From the NCBI RefSeq assembly GCF_002260525.1, contig NZ_MRYI01000017.1, positions 62,001-126,000 on the forward strand: a stretch of DNA of 64,000 nucleotides, read 5' to 3'. Shown one piece after another: positions 54,057 through 62,462 of this stretch. Both the position numbers and the translations under genes were made by a program. Within the stretch, counting starts at the first letter, position 1. Every line of letters starts with the position of its first letter. Under the pieces are notes generated by a model. The model was given only the letters and a program-made list of their open reading frames with translations. It had not been told where the DNA came from and did not search any database. Source of the DNA: Hahella sp. CCB-MM4 (GTDB lineage: Bacteria; Pseudomonadota; Gammaproteobacteria; Pseudomonadales; Oleiphilaceae).

Positions 54057-54857
54057 ATGGATCTTGCCAAACTGACCGTATTGATCACCGGTGCGACTGG
54101 GGGAATTGGCCAGGCTCTGGCCCTGCAACTGGCAAGCCGGGGAACCTATCTGGTGCTGACCGGACGCGATTCTCAAGCCCTGACCGAGCTGCAAGCCAAA
54201 GTCACCGGAAAAGGAGGTCGATGCCGTACTGTCGCGGCTGATCTGAATTCAGAGGACGGACGCCAACAGGTACTACAGTGTTGTCTGGAAACCCCTATGG
54301 TCAACGCTCTGGTGAATAGCGCCGGTACGAACAGTTTCGTCTCCTTCTCCGAGCAGACTCCGGAGCAGATAGAATCGCTGATGCAGACGAACCTGATCAG
54401 CCCGATGTTACTGACCCGCATGCTGTTGCCATTATTACTGAAGCAACCCGACTCCACCCTGATTACCATTGGATCCACCTTCGGCTCCATCGGCTATCCG
54501 GGGTATTCCACCTATTGTGCCAGCAAGTTCGGACTCCGGGGCTTCCACGAAGCCTTGCAGCGAGAGTTGGCAGATACATCTGTACGCACTGTTTATGTTG
54601 CCCCACGGGCCACCCAGACCGGCATCAACTCTGAAAAGGTCGTCGCCATGAATAAAGAACTGGGTAACCAGATGGACAGCCCGGACTGGGTAGCACAACA
54701 GGTCGTACAAGCCATGCAGACAAACCGGCGCAGCGCCTACCTGGGCTGGCCTGAAAAACTGTTTGTCCGCCTGAATGCGCTATTCCCGGGACTCGTTACC
54801 GGGGCCATCGTCAAGCAGCTTCCGGTGATCAAAAAATACCTGCTGCAGTCATCCTGA
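54057..54857 (+). CDS. Short-chain dehydrogenase/reductase
   Basis: 266 residues. Classical SDR: cofactor loop TGATGGIG (11-18), NSAG near 87-90, catalytic S140, Y153 and K157 (YCASK). The C-terminal 30 residues are hydrophobic and may associate with membrane (LFVRLNALFPGLVTGAIVKQLP). NADP(H) preference suggested by an Arg after the second strand (GRDS). Three bases after the oxidase gene. Probably reduces or oxidises a keto/hydroxy intermediate of the same pathway. Confidence 0.9.
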   Translation: MDLAKLTVLITGATGGIGQALALQLASRGTYLVLTGRDSQALTELQAKVTGKGGRCRTVAADLNSEDGRQQVLQCCLETPMVNALVNSAGTNSFVSFSEQTPEQIESLMQTNLISPMLLTRMLLPLLLKQPDSTLITIGSTFGSIGYPGYSTYCASKFGLRGFHEALQRELADTSVRTVYVAPRATQTGINSEKVVAMNKELGNQMDSPDWVAQQVVQAMQTNRRSAYLGWPEKLFVRLNALFPGLVTGAIVKQLPVIKKYLLQSS

Positions 54858-54924
54858 AATCAACCACCGAAAAATGCCAAATCTCCTGTGGCCACACTTA
54901 TCACGATCTAGAGAGGTATCTACA

Positions 54925-55566
54925 ATGAAACGTCAACATATTTCCGTACTGGCCGGTATGGTACTCGGCGCCATGACAGGATTGACCCAGGCAGAGGTTG
55001 TTCCTGATGATGTTAAATCACTCTATATGGACTGGGCTCACATTCGTTATGAGTTACCGTCAGACCAGCAAAAGAAAGGTTACGAAGAACTGAAAAACCG
55101 GGCCGACCAGGTCGCAGATTCTCACCCAGATAATGCCACCGCCTGGATCTGGCGAGGCATTATTGCCAGCACCTATGCAGGCGCCAAGGGAGGCCTGAGT
55201 GCACTGTCTCTGGTCAAAGAGGCCAGGTCCTCACTGGAGCATGCGTTGGAAATTGATGCTTCCGCATTTAACGGTGCGGCCTACACCAGTCTTGGCGCTC
55301 TTTATTATCAGGTTCCCGGCTGGCCGATCAGTTTTGGGGATGACGACAAGGCCCGTGACCTATTACAAAAAGGATTGGAACTCAATCCGCAGGGAATCGA
55401 TGCTAATTTCTTCTACGGCGACTTTCTTGCAGACCAGGGGGACGATAAGATGGCACGTGAATATCTGAACAAAGCATTGAATGCGGCCCCAAGACCCGAC
55501 CGCCCGGTGGCTGATGCCGGTCGCAGGGAAGAGATCTATGCGGTCCTGAATAAACTGAAAAAATAA
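54925..55566 (+). CDS. Secreted TPR-repeat protein
   Basis: 213 residues from ATG 54925 with AGAGGT upstream. Signal peptide (MKRQHISVLAGMVLGAMTGLTQAE), then several TPR-like helical pairs (ATAWIWRGIIASTYAG, FNGAAYTSLGALYYQVPGWPISFGDDDKARDLLQKGLELNPQGIDANFFYGDFLADQGD). Periplasmic. Similar small TPR proteins are found beside two-component systems, but I cannot name a role. It may sense or chaperone within the unit; it is followed nine bases later by the response regulator. Confidence 0.78.
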   Translation: MKRQHISVLAGMVLGAMTGLTQAEVVPDDVKSLYMDWAHIRYELPSDQQKKGYEELKNRADQVADSHPDNATAWIWRGIIASTYAGAKGGLSALSLVKEARSSLEHALEIDASAFNGAAYTSLGALYYQVPGWPISFGDDDKARDLLQKGLELNPQGIDANFFYGDFLADQGDDKMAREYLNKALNAAPRPDRPVADAGRREEIYAVLNKLKK

Positions 55567-55575
55567 GGGAATCAT

Positions 55576-56238
55576 TTGAGAATATTACTGGTCGAAGACG
55601 ATGAGCTGCTGGCCGATGGCATCAAGACTTCACTATCTCTTAAGTCAAATGCCGTGGATTGGGTGGAGTCCGGAGAGGCAGCTCTGCATGCCGTCCAGGT
55701 CAGTATGTTCGATATCATCATCCTGGATCTTGGGCTACCCGGTATTGACGGGCTGACAGTGCTGCGAAAACTGCGGTCGGACGGTAATCAGACACCGGTC
55801 CTGATACTCAGCGCCCGCGACCAGATCCAGGACAGGGTCAAAGGGTTGGATTCCGGTGCAGATGATTATCTGCTGAAACCTTTTGATGTGAGTGAACTAC
55901 AGGCCCGACTCCGGGCCTTGACCCGGCGTTCAAGCGGTCATCGTCATCCGGATATCAATATCAACGATATCCGGATCCTGCCGTCTTCCTATCAAGTATT
56001 CAAAGGCGATGATGAAATCAAGTTGTCACGCCGCGAGTACGCGATCCTGCATGAGCTTGCCAGTCATCGGGGACGAGTCCTGTCCAGAGAACAATTGGAG
56101 GATCTGATCTACGGCTGGTCCGATGAGGTCTCCAGCAATACCATGGAAGTCCACATCCATAACCTGCGCAAAAAGCTCGGCAGTCAACTGATTAAAACGG
56201 TTCGCGGCCTGGGTTATACCATCGAGTTTTCTGCATGA
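55576..56238 (+). CDS. Response regulator, PmrA/QseB-like
   Basis: 220 residues, start TTG 55576 with AAGGGA five bases upstream. Receiver: MRILLVEDDELLADGIKTSL (acidic pair), phospho-acceptor D51 (IILDLGLPGIDG), DDYLLKPF lysine. OmpR-type winged helix closes with YGWSDEVSSNTMEVHIHNLRKKLGSQLIKTVRGLGYTI, the closest look-alikes being PmrA, QseB and BasR. Overlaps the kinase start by four bases. Expected DNA site is YTTAAK-N5-YTTAAK, found perfectly upstream of the hemolysin-family gene. Confidence 0.92.
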   Translation: MRILLVEDDELLADGIKTSLSLKSNAVDWVESGEAALHAVQVSMFDIIILDLGLPGIDGLTVLRKLRSDGNQTPVLILSARDQIQDRVKGLDSGADDYLLKPFDVSELQARLRALTRRSSGHRHPDININDIRILPSSYQVFKGDDEIKLSRREYAILHELASHRGRVLSREQLEDLIYGWSDEVSSNTMEVHIHNLRKKLGSQLIKTVRGLGYTIEFSA

Positions 56239-57749
56239 AAATCCGCGTTTCTTCCATCAAGCGGTTTCTGCTGATCAGCATTTCCGCACTCATTATCATC
56301 AGTGGTTTGATTACCCTGGTAACCAACTATGCCGAGACCCACGAGCAGGTAGAGGAGCTTTTTGATGCGGAGCTGGCGCAAATGTCCCGGCTCCTTCAAA
56401 GCATTCTGGCCAACCAGTTGAAGAGCACTCATCTCAATGCCCTCAAACAGGCACTGGTGTACGAGGACTACGAAGACAGCAAGGAAATGGAGAGTGACGA
56501 GGAACACTACCAGGAATACAACGAACTGGGCCATAAGTACGAAAAAAAGCTCGCTTTTCAAGTCTGGCACGAGAATGGGCAGATTCTGATTCATACCCAA
56601 TCTGCCAAAGAATATGAATACAAAAGAATGCCCGCAGGTTTCCATGACCTGAAGGTTGGGGACTCTGCCTGGCGCACCTTTACCCTGCACGATCCACAAC
56701 TGAGACTGTGGATACAGGTAGCACAGCGGGCTGACGTGCGCAGCGAACTCACCCAGCAAATCGCACTGCAGTCCCTCTGGCCGTCACTCGCCCTGATCGT
56801 GCTTTTGGTGTTTGGCATCAGTTGGGTCGTCACACGGGGATTACTTCCCCTGGGCGAAGTATCATCAGAGCTGAAGCAGCGGAGTGCCGACAATCTGTCA
56901 ACCCTTCCCCACGATCACTATCCCGAAGAACTTCGTAGCCTGGTGTCTGCCCTTAACGATCTTTTCACCCGGCTGCAAAAAGCCATGGAGCGCGAACGTC
57001 GTTTCACTGCAGATGCAGCCCATGAACTTCGCACCCCGCTTGCTGCCACCAAAGTACACCTGGAAAACGCCACCACTGCGTTAAAGTCCCTGGAGGATTC
57101 CACGAAGGAAACCGTCGAAAACAACGACAGCAATAGAGACAGCGAAAGAGAAAAAGAAAAAGAAAAAGAAAAAGAAAAAGAAAGTAACTCCTCACTCTAT
57201 CGACGGGTTGCCGGTGACAGCATTGATAAAGCCCTGACAGGCCTGCAACGCCTGATTCACATGGTCGAACAATTGTTACAGCTCAGCCGCCTTGACCAGG
57301 AAAATGCCATTCTTGAGAAAAAGCCGGTTCAATGGGGAGATCTGGTCAATGAGGAAATTGCCGCCGTCGAAGACTATGCCAAGGAAAAAGGGATCGACAT
57401 TGCAGTCACCGACAACGCATCTTCTCCTATAGAAGGCAATCCGGGGATGCTGCGTATCCTGCTTCGCAACCTGCTGGATAACGCGATACGGTATTCTCCT
57501 TCCGGTTCCCAAATCACAATCGTTCTGCGCCAGCACCAACTGATAATAGAAGATCAGGGGCCTGGAATACCCTCAGAATTAAGGGAACAAATGTTCGAAC
57601 GCTTTTTCCGCGGGAAGGCGACCCGGGAATCCGGCAGTGGACTGGGCCTTTCCATCAGCCTCCAGATCGCCGAACTCCACGGTGCCACATTAACCATGTC
57701 GGATGCCGAAAACGGCCCACATGGATTGCGTATGTGCCTGGACTATTAA
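56235..57749 (+). CDS. Sensor histidine kinase, PmrB/QseC-like, with Lys-Glu repeat
   Basis: 504 residues. Helix near 8-30, periplasmic domain 31-180 with a strongly acidic loop (residues 77-95, EDYEDSKEMESDEEHYQEY), second helix near 181-201, then the DHp region with H263 (FTADAAHELRTPL). The DHp hairpin is lengthened by a charged insert (about 285-320) containing a Lys-Glu dipeptide run. N-box LRNLLDNAIRYS and GSGLGLSISLQIAELHG complete the kinase. The acidic loop suggests cation, iron or cationic-peptide sensing. Autophosphorylation could be affected by the insert. Confidence 0.9.
   Translation: MKIRVSSIKRFLLISISALIIISGLITLVTNYAETHEQVEELFDAELAQMSRLLQSILANQLKSTHLNALKQALVYEDYEDSKEMESDEEHYQEYNELGHKYEKKLAFQVWHENGQILIHTQSAKEYEYKRMPAGFHDLKVGDSAWRTFTLHDPQLRLWIQVAQRADVRSELTQQIALQSLWPSLALIVLLVFGISWVVTRGLLPLGEVSSELKQRSADNLSTLPHDHYPEELRSLVSALNDLFTRLQKAMERERRFTADAAHELRTPLAATKVHLENATTALKSLEDSTKETVENNDSNRDSEREKEKEKEKEKESNSSLYRRVAGDSIDKALTGLQRLIHMVEQLLQLSRLDQENAILEKKPVQWGDLVNEEIAAVEDYAKEKGIDIAVTDNASSPIEGNPGMLRILLRNLLDNAIRYSPSGSQITIVLRQHQLIIEDQGPGIPSELREQMFERFFRGKATRESGSGLGLSISLQIAELHGATLTMSDAENGPHGLRMCLDY
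57143..57184 (+). repeat. Hexanucleotide repeat (GAAAAA) in the kinase gene
   Basis: About six in-frame copies of a GAAAAA/AAAGAA hexamer encoding Lys-Glu repeats in the DHp insert. Slippage would change the protein by two residues per unit without frameshift. Confidence 0.82.
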
Positions 57750-57787
57750 ACCTGGATACCAGGGTTAATAGTCCTGTTTCCTGACTA

Positions 57788-57870
57788 GCTATTGAGTAGC
57801 TGAAAGTTATTGAGTGTCTGACGGTTATTGCGTACATGAAAGGTTATCGAGTGCCTGAGCCGTTACAGCC
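57788..57870. repeat. 18-19-bp imperfect tandem repeat, four units
   Basis: Units begin G(C/T)TATTGAGT or GTTATTGCGT at 57788, 57806, 57824 and 57843. Located between the convergent kinase and MCP stops. The ATTGMGTA core also appears in the 15-bp array at 61.7 kb. Confidence 0.72.
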
Positions 57871-57882
57871 AGGCACTCCTGA

Positions 57883-59832
57883 CTAGGCAGTCTTGAAATT
57901 GGCCATCAATCTGGTCAGGGTTTCAGACAACGCTGCCAGCTCAGAACATAAATCACGCACCCGGTTGGCAGAATCAAATGTTTCGGAGCTGATGGTTTCC
58001 ACTTCGACCACATGCTTGGTGATATCTTCGACCACATGGCTCTGTTCTTCAGTTGCTGTCGCGACCTGAAAGTTGATATCGCTGATCTGTTCCACCGCCA
58101 CAAAAATATCCTGCAACACCGAACCGGTCTTGTTGACACTTTCCACACTCTTTTCAGTGTTTTGCCTGCCGCGGGCTATGGCGTCCACCGCTTTGCCTGC
58201 GCCGTTTTGCAAAGCATCAATCATTTCAGCTATTTCATCCGTGGACTCGGCGGTGCGCTTGGCCAATCCACGAACTTCATCCGCCACCACGGCAAATCCC
58301 CTACCAGCCTCACCTGCTCTGGCTGCTTCTATCGCAGCGTTTAATGCCAACAGATTGGTCTGCTCCGAAATTCCACGAATCACGTTCAGTATGCCACCAA
58401 TTTTTTCCGCCTGATCGCCCAGATCATTGACGACCTGACTGGTACTCTCCATTTCGTTTGCCAATGTCTGGATCATACCGATGGTTTCACGCACGGCAGA
58501 CTGTCCCTGGGAGGACTTATCCTTGGCTTCCACTGCAGCACCGGAGGCCGTGTTGGCGTTGGATGCAATTTCCTGCACCGTAGACCCCATTTCCGTAATC
58601 GCGGAGGCCACACTTTCAATACTGGCTTTCTGATTTTCTATGGAGGCAGCACTCTCGCCCGATATGCCTTGCACCTGATTCGTGACCATCATGAGCTGTT
58701 CAGCTTGTTGCGACACCTCTGAAATAATACCGCACAGTTTGTCTTCAAAGGCATTGAAGCTCTCACAGAGCACTCCTAACTCATCCTGACTGGAGACCGC
58801 CAGTTTCGTGGTGAGATCTCCACCGCCTCGGGAAATTTCATTCAGCAGCCGGGAAGTTGCCCGGATCGGCTGGGAAATGGCCTTGGCCGTCAGCATGGCA
58901 AGCAGAATAAACACGACAGCGATGACACAAGCCACCAGAATACTTTTCACCAGGGCATCATTAATCGCCCCGTAGAGTTCAGCTCTGGGAACCACGGCAA
59001 TGACCCGATAACCAAACGTCGGCACCACATAAGAAGCCGCCACAAACTCCGAACCGTCTTCAACAAATCGGGTGACGTTAAACTGAGCACTTGCGGCCAG
59101 CTCTCCGGCAACTGAACCCACACCCGGCAATGATCCCAAGGATTCCCCGGTCATGGACTTATCCGGATGAATCAGAACATTGCCGCGGTTATCAACGACA
59201 AAGACATAACCGGTCTGCTCTATTTGAAATTCACTGATCAGCGTCGTCAGCTCGTCGACATTAAGTCCCAACCCCGCCGCACCAACAGTCCTGCCGCCCT
59301 GCTTAACAGCATAATTGACGAATAAGGTCAGCGGCCCACTGCCCTCAAAATAATCAAGGTTGATATCGTAAGTCAGCCCGCTTCTGAGAAACCCGTAGAA
59401 CCACTGATCCGAAGCGTTACCAGAGTTCATTTCCTTCAATACTCCGTCCTGGGTGTAATATTTTCCGGAAACATCAGATACGTAAAACACCACATCAGCT
59501 TTGGTTGAGGTCTTCATCTGGCGAAAAAATTCAATCGCCTGGGATTGATCGGATTCAGGCTCACCGGATTTGATCCATCCCTGCAGGTAGGCATTTTCCG
59601 CCACCAGTTGAGAACTTTTAACCGGCTGCAGCAACAGCCCCTCGATCTTATTGCTGATTCCACCCAGGCTGCTGGGCAGGACCTTGGTCTCCAACCGTTC
59701 TTCGATCAGACTTCGCGAGTTTCGGTCGTTTAACCAGGTCAGCAGACCCAGTGAGATGACCAGTGCGGCCACAATAATGGCGGTGATTTTTTGCTGGATA
59801 CTGATTTTCGACCACATTAATAATTGCCTCAT
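57883..59832 (-). CDS. Methyl-accepting chemotaxis protein with dCache domain
   Basis: 649 residues. Helix near 15-35, large periplasmic domain (35-300) of the dCache_1 kind (ASDQWFYGFLRSGLTYDINLDYFEGSGPLTLFVNYAVK and GYVFVVDNRGNVLIHPD), second helix near 300-320, HAMP, then the signalling hairpin with the tip GISEQTNLLALNAAIEAARAGEAGRGFAVVADEVRGLA. A normal-length transducer. The ligand is not evident; the full amino-acid consensus of dCache_1AA is not obvious. Convergent with the PmrAB-like kinase. Confidence 0.93.
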   Translation of the reverse strand: MRQLLMWSKISIQQKITAIIVAALVISLGLLTWLNDRNSRSLIEERLETKVLPSSLGGISNKIEGLLLQPVKSSQLVAENAYLQGWIKSGEPESDQSQAIEFFRQMKTSTKADVVFYVSDVSGKYYTQDGVLKEMNSGNASDQWFYGFLRSGLTYDINLDYFEGSGPLTLFVNYAVKQGGRTVGAAGLGLNVDELTTLISEFQIEQTGYVFVVDNRGNVLIHPDKSMTGESLGSLPGVGSVAGELAASAQFNVTRFVEDGSEFVAASYVVPTFGYRVIAVVPRAELYGAINDALVKSILVACVIAVVFILLAMLTAKAISQPIRATSRLLNEISRGGGDLTTKLAVSSQDELGVLCESFNAFEDKLCGIISEVSQQAEQLMMVTNQVQGISGESAASIENQKASIESVASAITEMGSTVQEIASNANTASGAAVEAKDKSSQGQSAVRETIGMIQTLANEMESTSQVVNDLGDQAEKIGGILNVIRGISEQTNLLALNAAIEAARAGEAGRGFAVVADEVRGLAKRTAESTDEIAEMIDALQNGAGKAVDAIARGRQNTEKSVESVNKTGSVLQDIFVAVEQISDINFQVATATEEQSHVVEDITKHVVEVETISSETFDSANRVRDLCSELAALSETLTRLMANFKTA

Positions 59833-60028
59833 CCCGGACAGAGAAAGTTAGACATACCAATCTGGTGACCAATCCGTTACTGGAACGGGGAACAGATCTG
59901 ACTACATAAAAAATAGACGATATTTAGGAGGGTAACAGGATTTTCTGTCACTATTGTCAAGATTTGTCGTAAAACGGTAATGATTCATGGGGCGAATGGT
60001 GTGTGGTGTGACGGGGATGCATCTTCCC

Positions 60029-60104
60029 TGTAGGGGCGAACCTATGTGTTCGCCCGGCTCTTCGGCGTGGAATTCAGGGCAGACACGCAGGTCTCCCCCT
60101 ACAT
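60029..60104. repeat. REP/BIME pair C
   Basis: Same pair structure as at 34134: GGGGCGAAC/GTTCGCCC, then GGGCAGAC...GTCTCCCCC, ending CCTACAT. The preceding GGATGCATCTTCCC is shared with pair B, so the mobilised unit is longer than the hairpins. Sits between the MCP and the oxidoreductase. Confidence 0.88.
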
Positions 60105-60118
60105 AGGAGAAGGGAAGG

Positions 60119-61096
60119 TCAGCAGATCTTCACGACCGCTTTCCCGGTCAGCTTGCGGCCGGCCATATCGGCAATGGCCTGTCCGGCTTCCTCAAATGCA
60201 TAAATTTTATTGACCTTCGGTTGGATTTTGCCTTCCTTGATCCATGCCATCATCTGTTGAAAATTTGCCAGGTTATCGTGAGGTTGGCGCTGGGTGAATG
60301 CACCCCAGAAAACGCCAACAATTTCACAGCCTTTCAACAGCGTCAGGTTCGCCGGAAGTTTCGGGATATCACCAGCAGCAAAACCGATGATCAGGTGACG
60401 TCCACACCAGGCCATTGAGCGTAATGCCAATTCACTTAATTCACCACCAACGGGGTCGTAGACGACATCCACTCCCTGACCTTTGGTTAATTGTTTCAAA
60501 GCATCTTTGAGATTTGTCTCAGAATAATTTATCAGCTCATCGGCTCCCGCTTCTTTGGCGATTGCCAACTTCTCTGCAGAACTGGCCGCTGCAATGACGG
60601 TCGCACCCATAGCCTTGCCTAGTTCTACCGCAGCAAGTCCAACACCTCCGCCAGCACCAAGGACCAGCAGAGTTTCGCCGGCCTGCAACCGTCCGCGCTG
60701 TTTTAACGCGTGCATAGAGGTTCCGTAGGTCATGACAAAGCCTGCGGCATTTTCCAGCTCTATGCCCTCAGGCACCGGTATCAGGTTACTTTCAGCTACC
60801 GCCACTTTTTCGGCGAAACCACCCCAGCCGGTCAATCCCATCACCCGGTCACCAGGTTTGAAGTTCTTAACCTTGTCACCTGTCTGGGACACAACTCCGG
60901 CGATTTCACCACCAGGGCTGAACGGCATGGGTGGCTGAAATTGGTATTTTCCCTGGATGATCAGGGTATCCGGAAAATTCACTCCAGCCGCCTTCACCTC
61001 AACCAGGCAACTGTTGCCTCCCACTTTAGGATCAGCCGTCTCTTCAATCACCAGAGATTCAGGCGGTCCATATTCTTTACATAGCAGTGCACGCAT
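60119..61096 (-). CDS. Quinone oxidoreductase-like MDR enzyme
   Basis: 325 residues, zinc-free medium-chain dehydrogenase of the QOR group. MRALLCKEYGPPESLVIEE at the start, GVNFPDTLIIQGKYQ, GxGD-type GDRVMGLTGWGGFAEKVAV, cofactor loop LGAGGGVGLAAVELGKAMGATVIAAASSAEK, and DVVYDPVGG. NADPH-linked reduction of quinones or enals. No zinc-binding cysteine cluster. Single gene; the small membrane peptide upstream may be independent. Confidence 0.9.
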   Translation of the reverse strand: MRALLCKEYGPPESLVIEETADPKVGGNSCLVEVKAAGVNFPDTLIIQGKYQFQPPMPFSPGGEIAGVVSQTGDKVKNFKPGDRVMGLTGWGGFAEKVAVAESNLIPVPEGIELENAAGFVMTYGTSMHALKQRGRLQAGETLLVLGAGGGVGLAAVELGKAMGATVIAAASSAEKLAIAKEAGADELINYSETNLKDALKQLTKGQGVDVVYDPVGGELSELALRSMAWCGRHLIIGFAAGDIPKLPANLTLLKGCEIVGVFWGAFTQRQPHDNLANFQQMMAWIKEGKIQPKVNKIYAFEEAGQAIADMAGRKLTGKAVVKIC

Positions 61097-61250
61097 TCAG
61101 AATTCCTCGTCGTTTGTATTCTTGTCTTAACGGTGACGTTCCGTCTTGTGGTTATTCTAGTCGCCAATGAGAGGAGAACAGAAAGTTCATTGGCATCAGG
61201 TAGGTCAATTGAGGACTATCCGGCGGGTGATATACAGATGGAGATCAGAC

Positions 61251-61290
61251 AAAAAAAAGGCCCGGTCTGCCACTTCTGCATCCGGGCCCC
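61251..61290 (-). terminator. Rho-independent terminator of the small membrane-peptide gene
   Basis: On the minus strand: stem GGCCCGG...CCGGGCC (61282-61288 with 61259-61265) followed by a run of eight T (A on the plus strand at 61251-61258). It lies 40 bases beyond the stop of the peptide gene. Confidence 0.86.
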
Positions 61291-61329
61291 AATCGGGGAG
61301 GGTATAGAAAGGAAAAATAAGAGAGGAAA

Positions 61330-61443
61330 CTAAAGTGCACGTTCAACGAGAAAAACCAGGTGCTGAGCGCCGATAAAAGTCAACAACGCCACTGTTGCCA
61401 ACAGAGTCTGTGGTTTGAGTGGTCTCACCTTTACGTCAGTCAT
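61330..61443 (-). CDS. Unannotated 37-residue membrane peptide
   Basis: Short gene: ATG at 61443 with AGGAG six bases upstream, TAG stop at 61330, and a strong terminator 40 bases further. The product has a basic, proline-containing N-terminus (MTDVKVRPLKPQ), one membrane helix (TLLATVALLTFIGAQHLVFLV) and a short charged end (ERAL). No homologue is known to me. The combined ribosome site, helix and terminator make real expression likely. Such proteins often act as regulators of larger membrane proteins; no partner is evident. Confidence 0.7.
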   Translation of the reverse strand: MTDVKVRPLKPQTLLATVALLTFIGAQHLVFLVERAL

Positions 61444-61758
61444 GAGTTGCTCCTGTTGAGTGTTTTCTCGTTTATGATGCTCTCATCCAAGGATGCGGTT
61501 TTTTTGACCAGAAACCGTCAAAGCAGCGGGAAAAAATGGCAAATTATGGCAATAGGACCCGCCTGTCTTGAGGATATTCGCCGCCCCATGCTCTAATACG
61601 CCCAGATCGATTTGTACTGTCCGATCGTTGAGTATGTATCGGCTGCGCAATAGCTGATTGCGTAAGAACCGATTGCGTAAGAACCGATTGCGTATGAACC
61701 GATTACGTAATAACCGATTGTGCATGAGCCGGTCATCATTGAGAAAAACGAGGAAACC
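61444..61758. other. Gap before pdsR, with tandem array
   Basis: About 315 bases between the peptide gene and pdsR. No gene seen; the right part is filled by the 15-bp array listed separately. Contains both divergent promoters. Confidence 0.5.
61656..61730. repeat. 15-bp tandem repeat, five units, upstream of pdsR
   Basis: Units GATTGCGTAAGAACC at 61656 and 61671 (identical), then three diverging copies at 61686, 61701 and 61716; an eroded one may precede. The array ends about 28 bases before the pdsR start, so it sits in its 5' leader or promoter. Confidence 0.9.
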
Positions 61759-62457
61759 ATGTCCAGACGTATTGCCCTGGTGGAAGATGAGCCACTGATT
61801 CGCAGTAATTACAGCGAAGCCCTGAAGAAGCATGGTTTCCAGGTTGAGGCATATGCTGACCGTAAATCTGCACTGGAGCGCTTTAATGTCCAGCTGCCGG
61901 ATCTGGTCATTATCGACGTGGGCCTGGGATCAGAAATAGAGGGTGGCTTTGAGCTTTGCCGCGAAGTCCGGGCCAAGTCCGCAGAAGTACCCATCATTTT
62001 TCTGACCGCCAGAGACAGCGAGCTGGACCAGATTTCCGGCCTGCGCCTGGGGGCTGACGACTACCTGACCAAAGACATCAGCCTCCCCTATCTGATCACC
62101 CGCATTGTCGCCCTGTTCCGCCGCCTGGATGTTATGCAGGCACAGCAGAATCGTCCGGACGAGCTCATCACCCGCGGCAAGCTGGTACTGAACCTGGATC
62201 GCATGCATGCAACCTGGAGCGAGCAGCCACTTAATCTGACCGTGACAGAATTCTGGATTGTTCACGCGCTCGCCCGCCACCCTGGTCATGTCAAAAACCG
62301 TGATCAGTTGATGGACGCAGCCAACACCGTGCTCGACAACAGCACTGTGACCTCCCATATCAAACGCATCCGTAAAAAATTCCAGGCGCTGGATCAGGAA
62401 TTCGATTGTATTCAGACCGCCTATGGCATGGGTTATCGCTGGCACCTGGTTGAGTAA
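61759..62457 (+). CDS. pdsR: Sortase-system response regulator PdsR
   Basis: 232 residues from ATG 61759 (GAGGA upstream; a longer form starts at 61720). It closely follows the proteobacterial dedicated sortase regulator family: MSRRIALVEDEPLIRSNYSEALKKHGFQVEAYADRKSALERF, phospho-acceptor in VIIDVGLGSEIEGGFELC, IFLTARDSELDQISGLRLGADDYLTKDISLPYL, and TEFWIVHALARHPGHVKNRDQLMDAA with an OmpR-type C-terminus. These regulators pair with PdsS and control a sortase and its VWA/VIT surface target. The kinase begins six bases downstream. Confidence 0.9.
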   Translation: MSRRIALVEDEPLIRSNYSEALKKHGFQVEAYADRKSALERFNVQLPDLVIIDVGLGSEIEGGFELCREVRAKSAEVPIIFLTARDSELDQISGLRLGADDYLTKDISLPYLITRIVALFRRLDVMQAQQNRPDELITRGKLVLNLDRMHATWSEQPLNLTVTEFWIVHALARHPGHVKNRDQLMDAANTVLDNSTVTSHIKRIRKKFQALDQEFDCIQTAYGMGYRWHLVE

Positions 62458-62462
62458 TACCG

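Noticed and set aside
21803-61551. 17-base identity AATGGCAAATTATGGCA at 21803 and 61535
   Set aside because: One exact 17-mer match in 64 kb is not far from chance and the -24/-12 spacing is wrong (nine bases between GG and GC).
61483-61833. Minus-strand frame encoding Arg-Asn-Arg-Phe-Leu repeats
   Set aside because: A by-product of the 15-bp tandem array (15 is a multiple of three) and it overlaps pdsR; not a pentapeptide-repeat protein.
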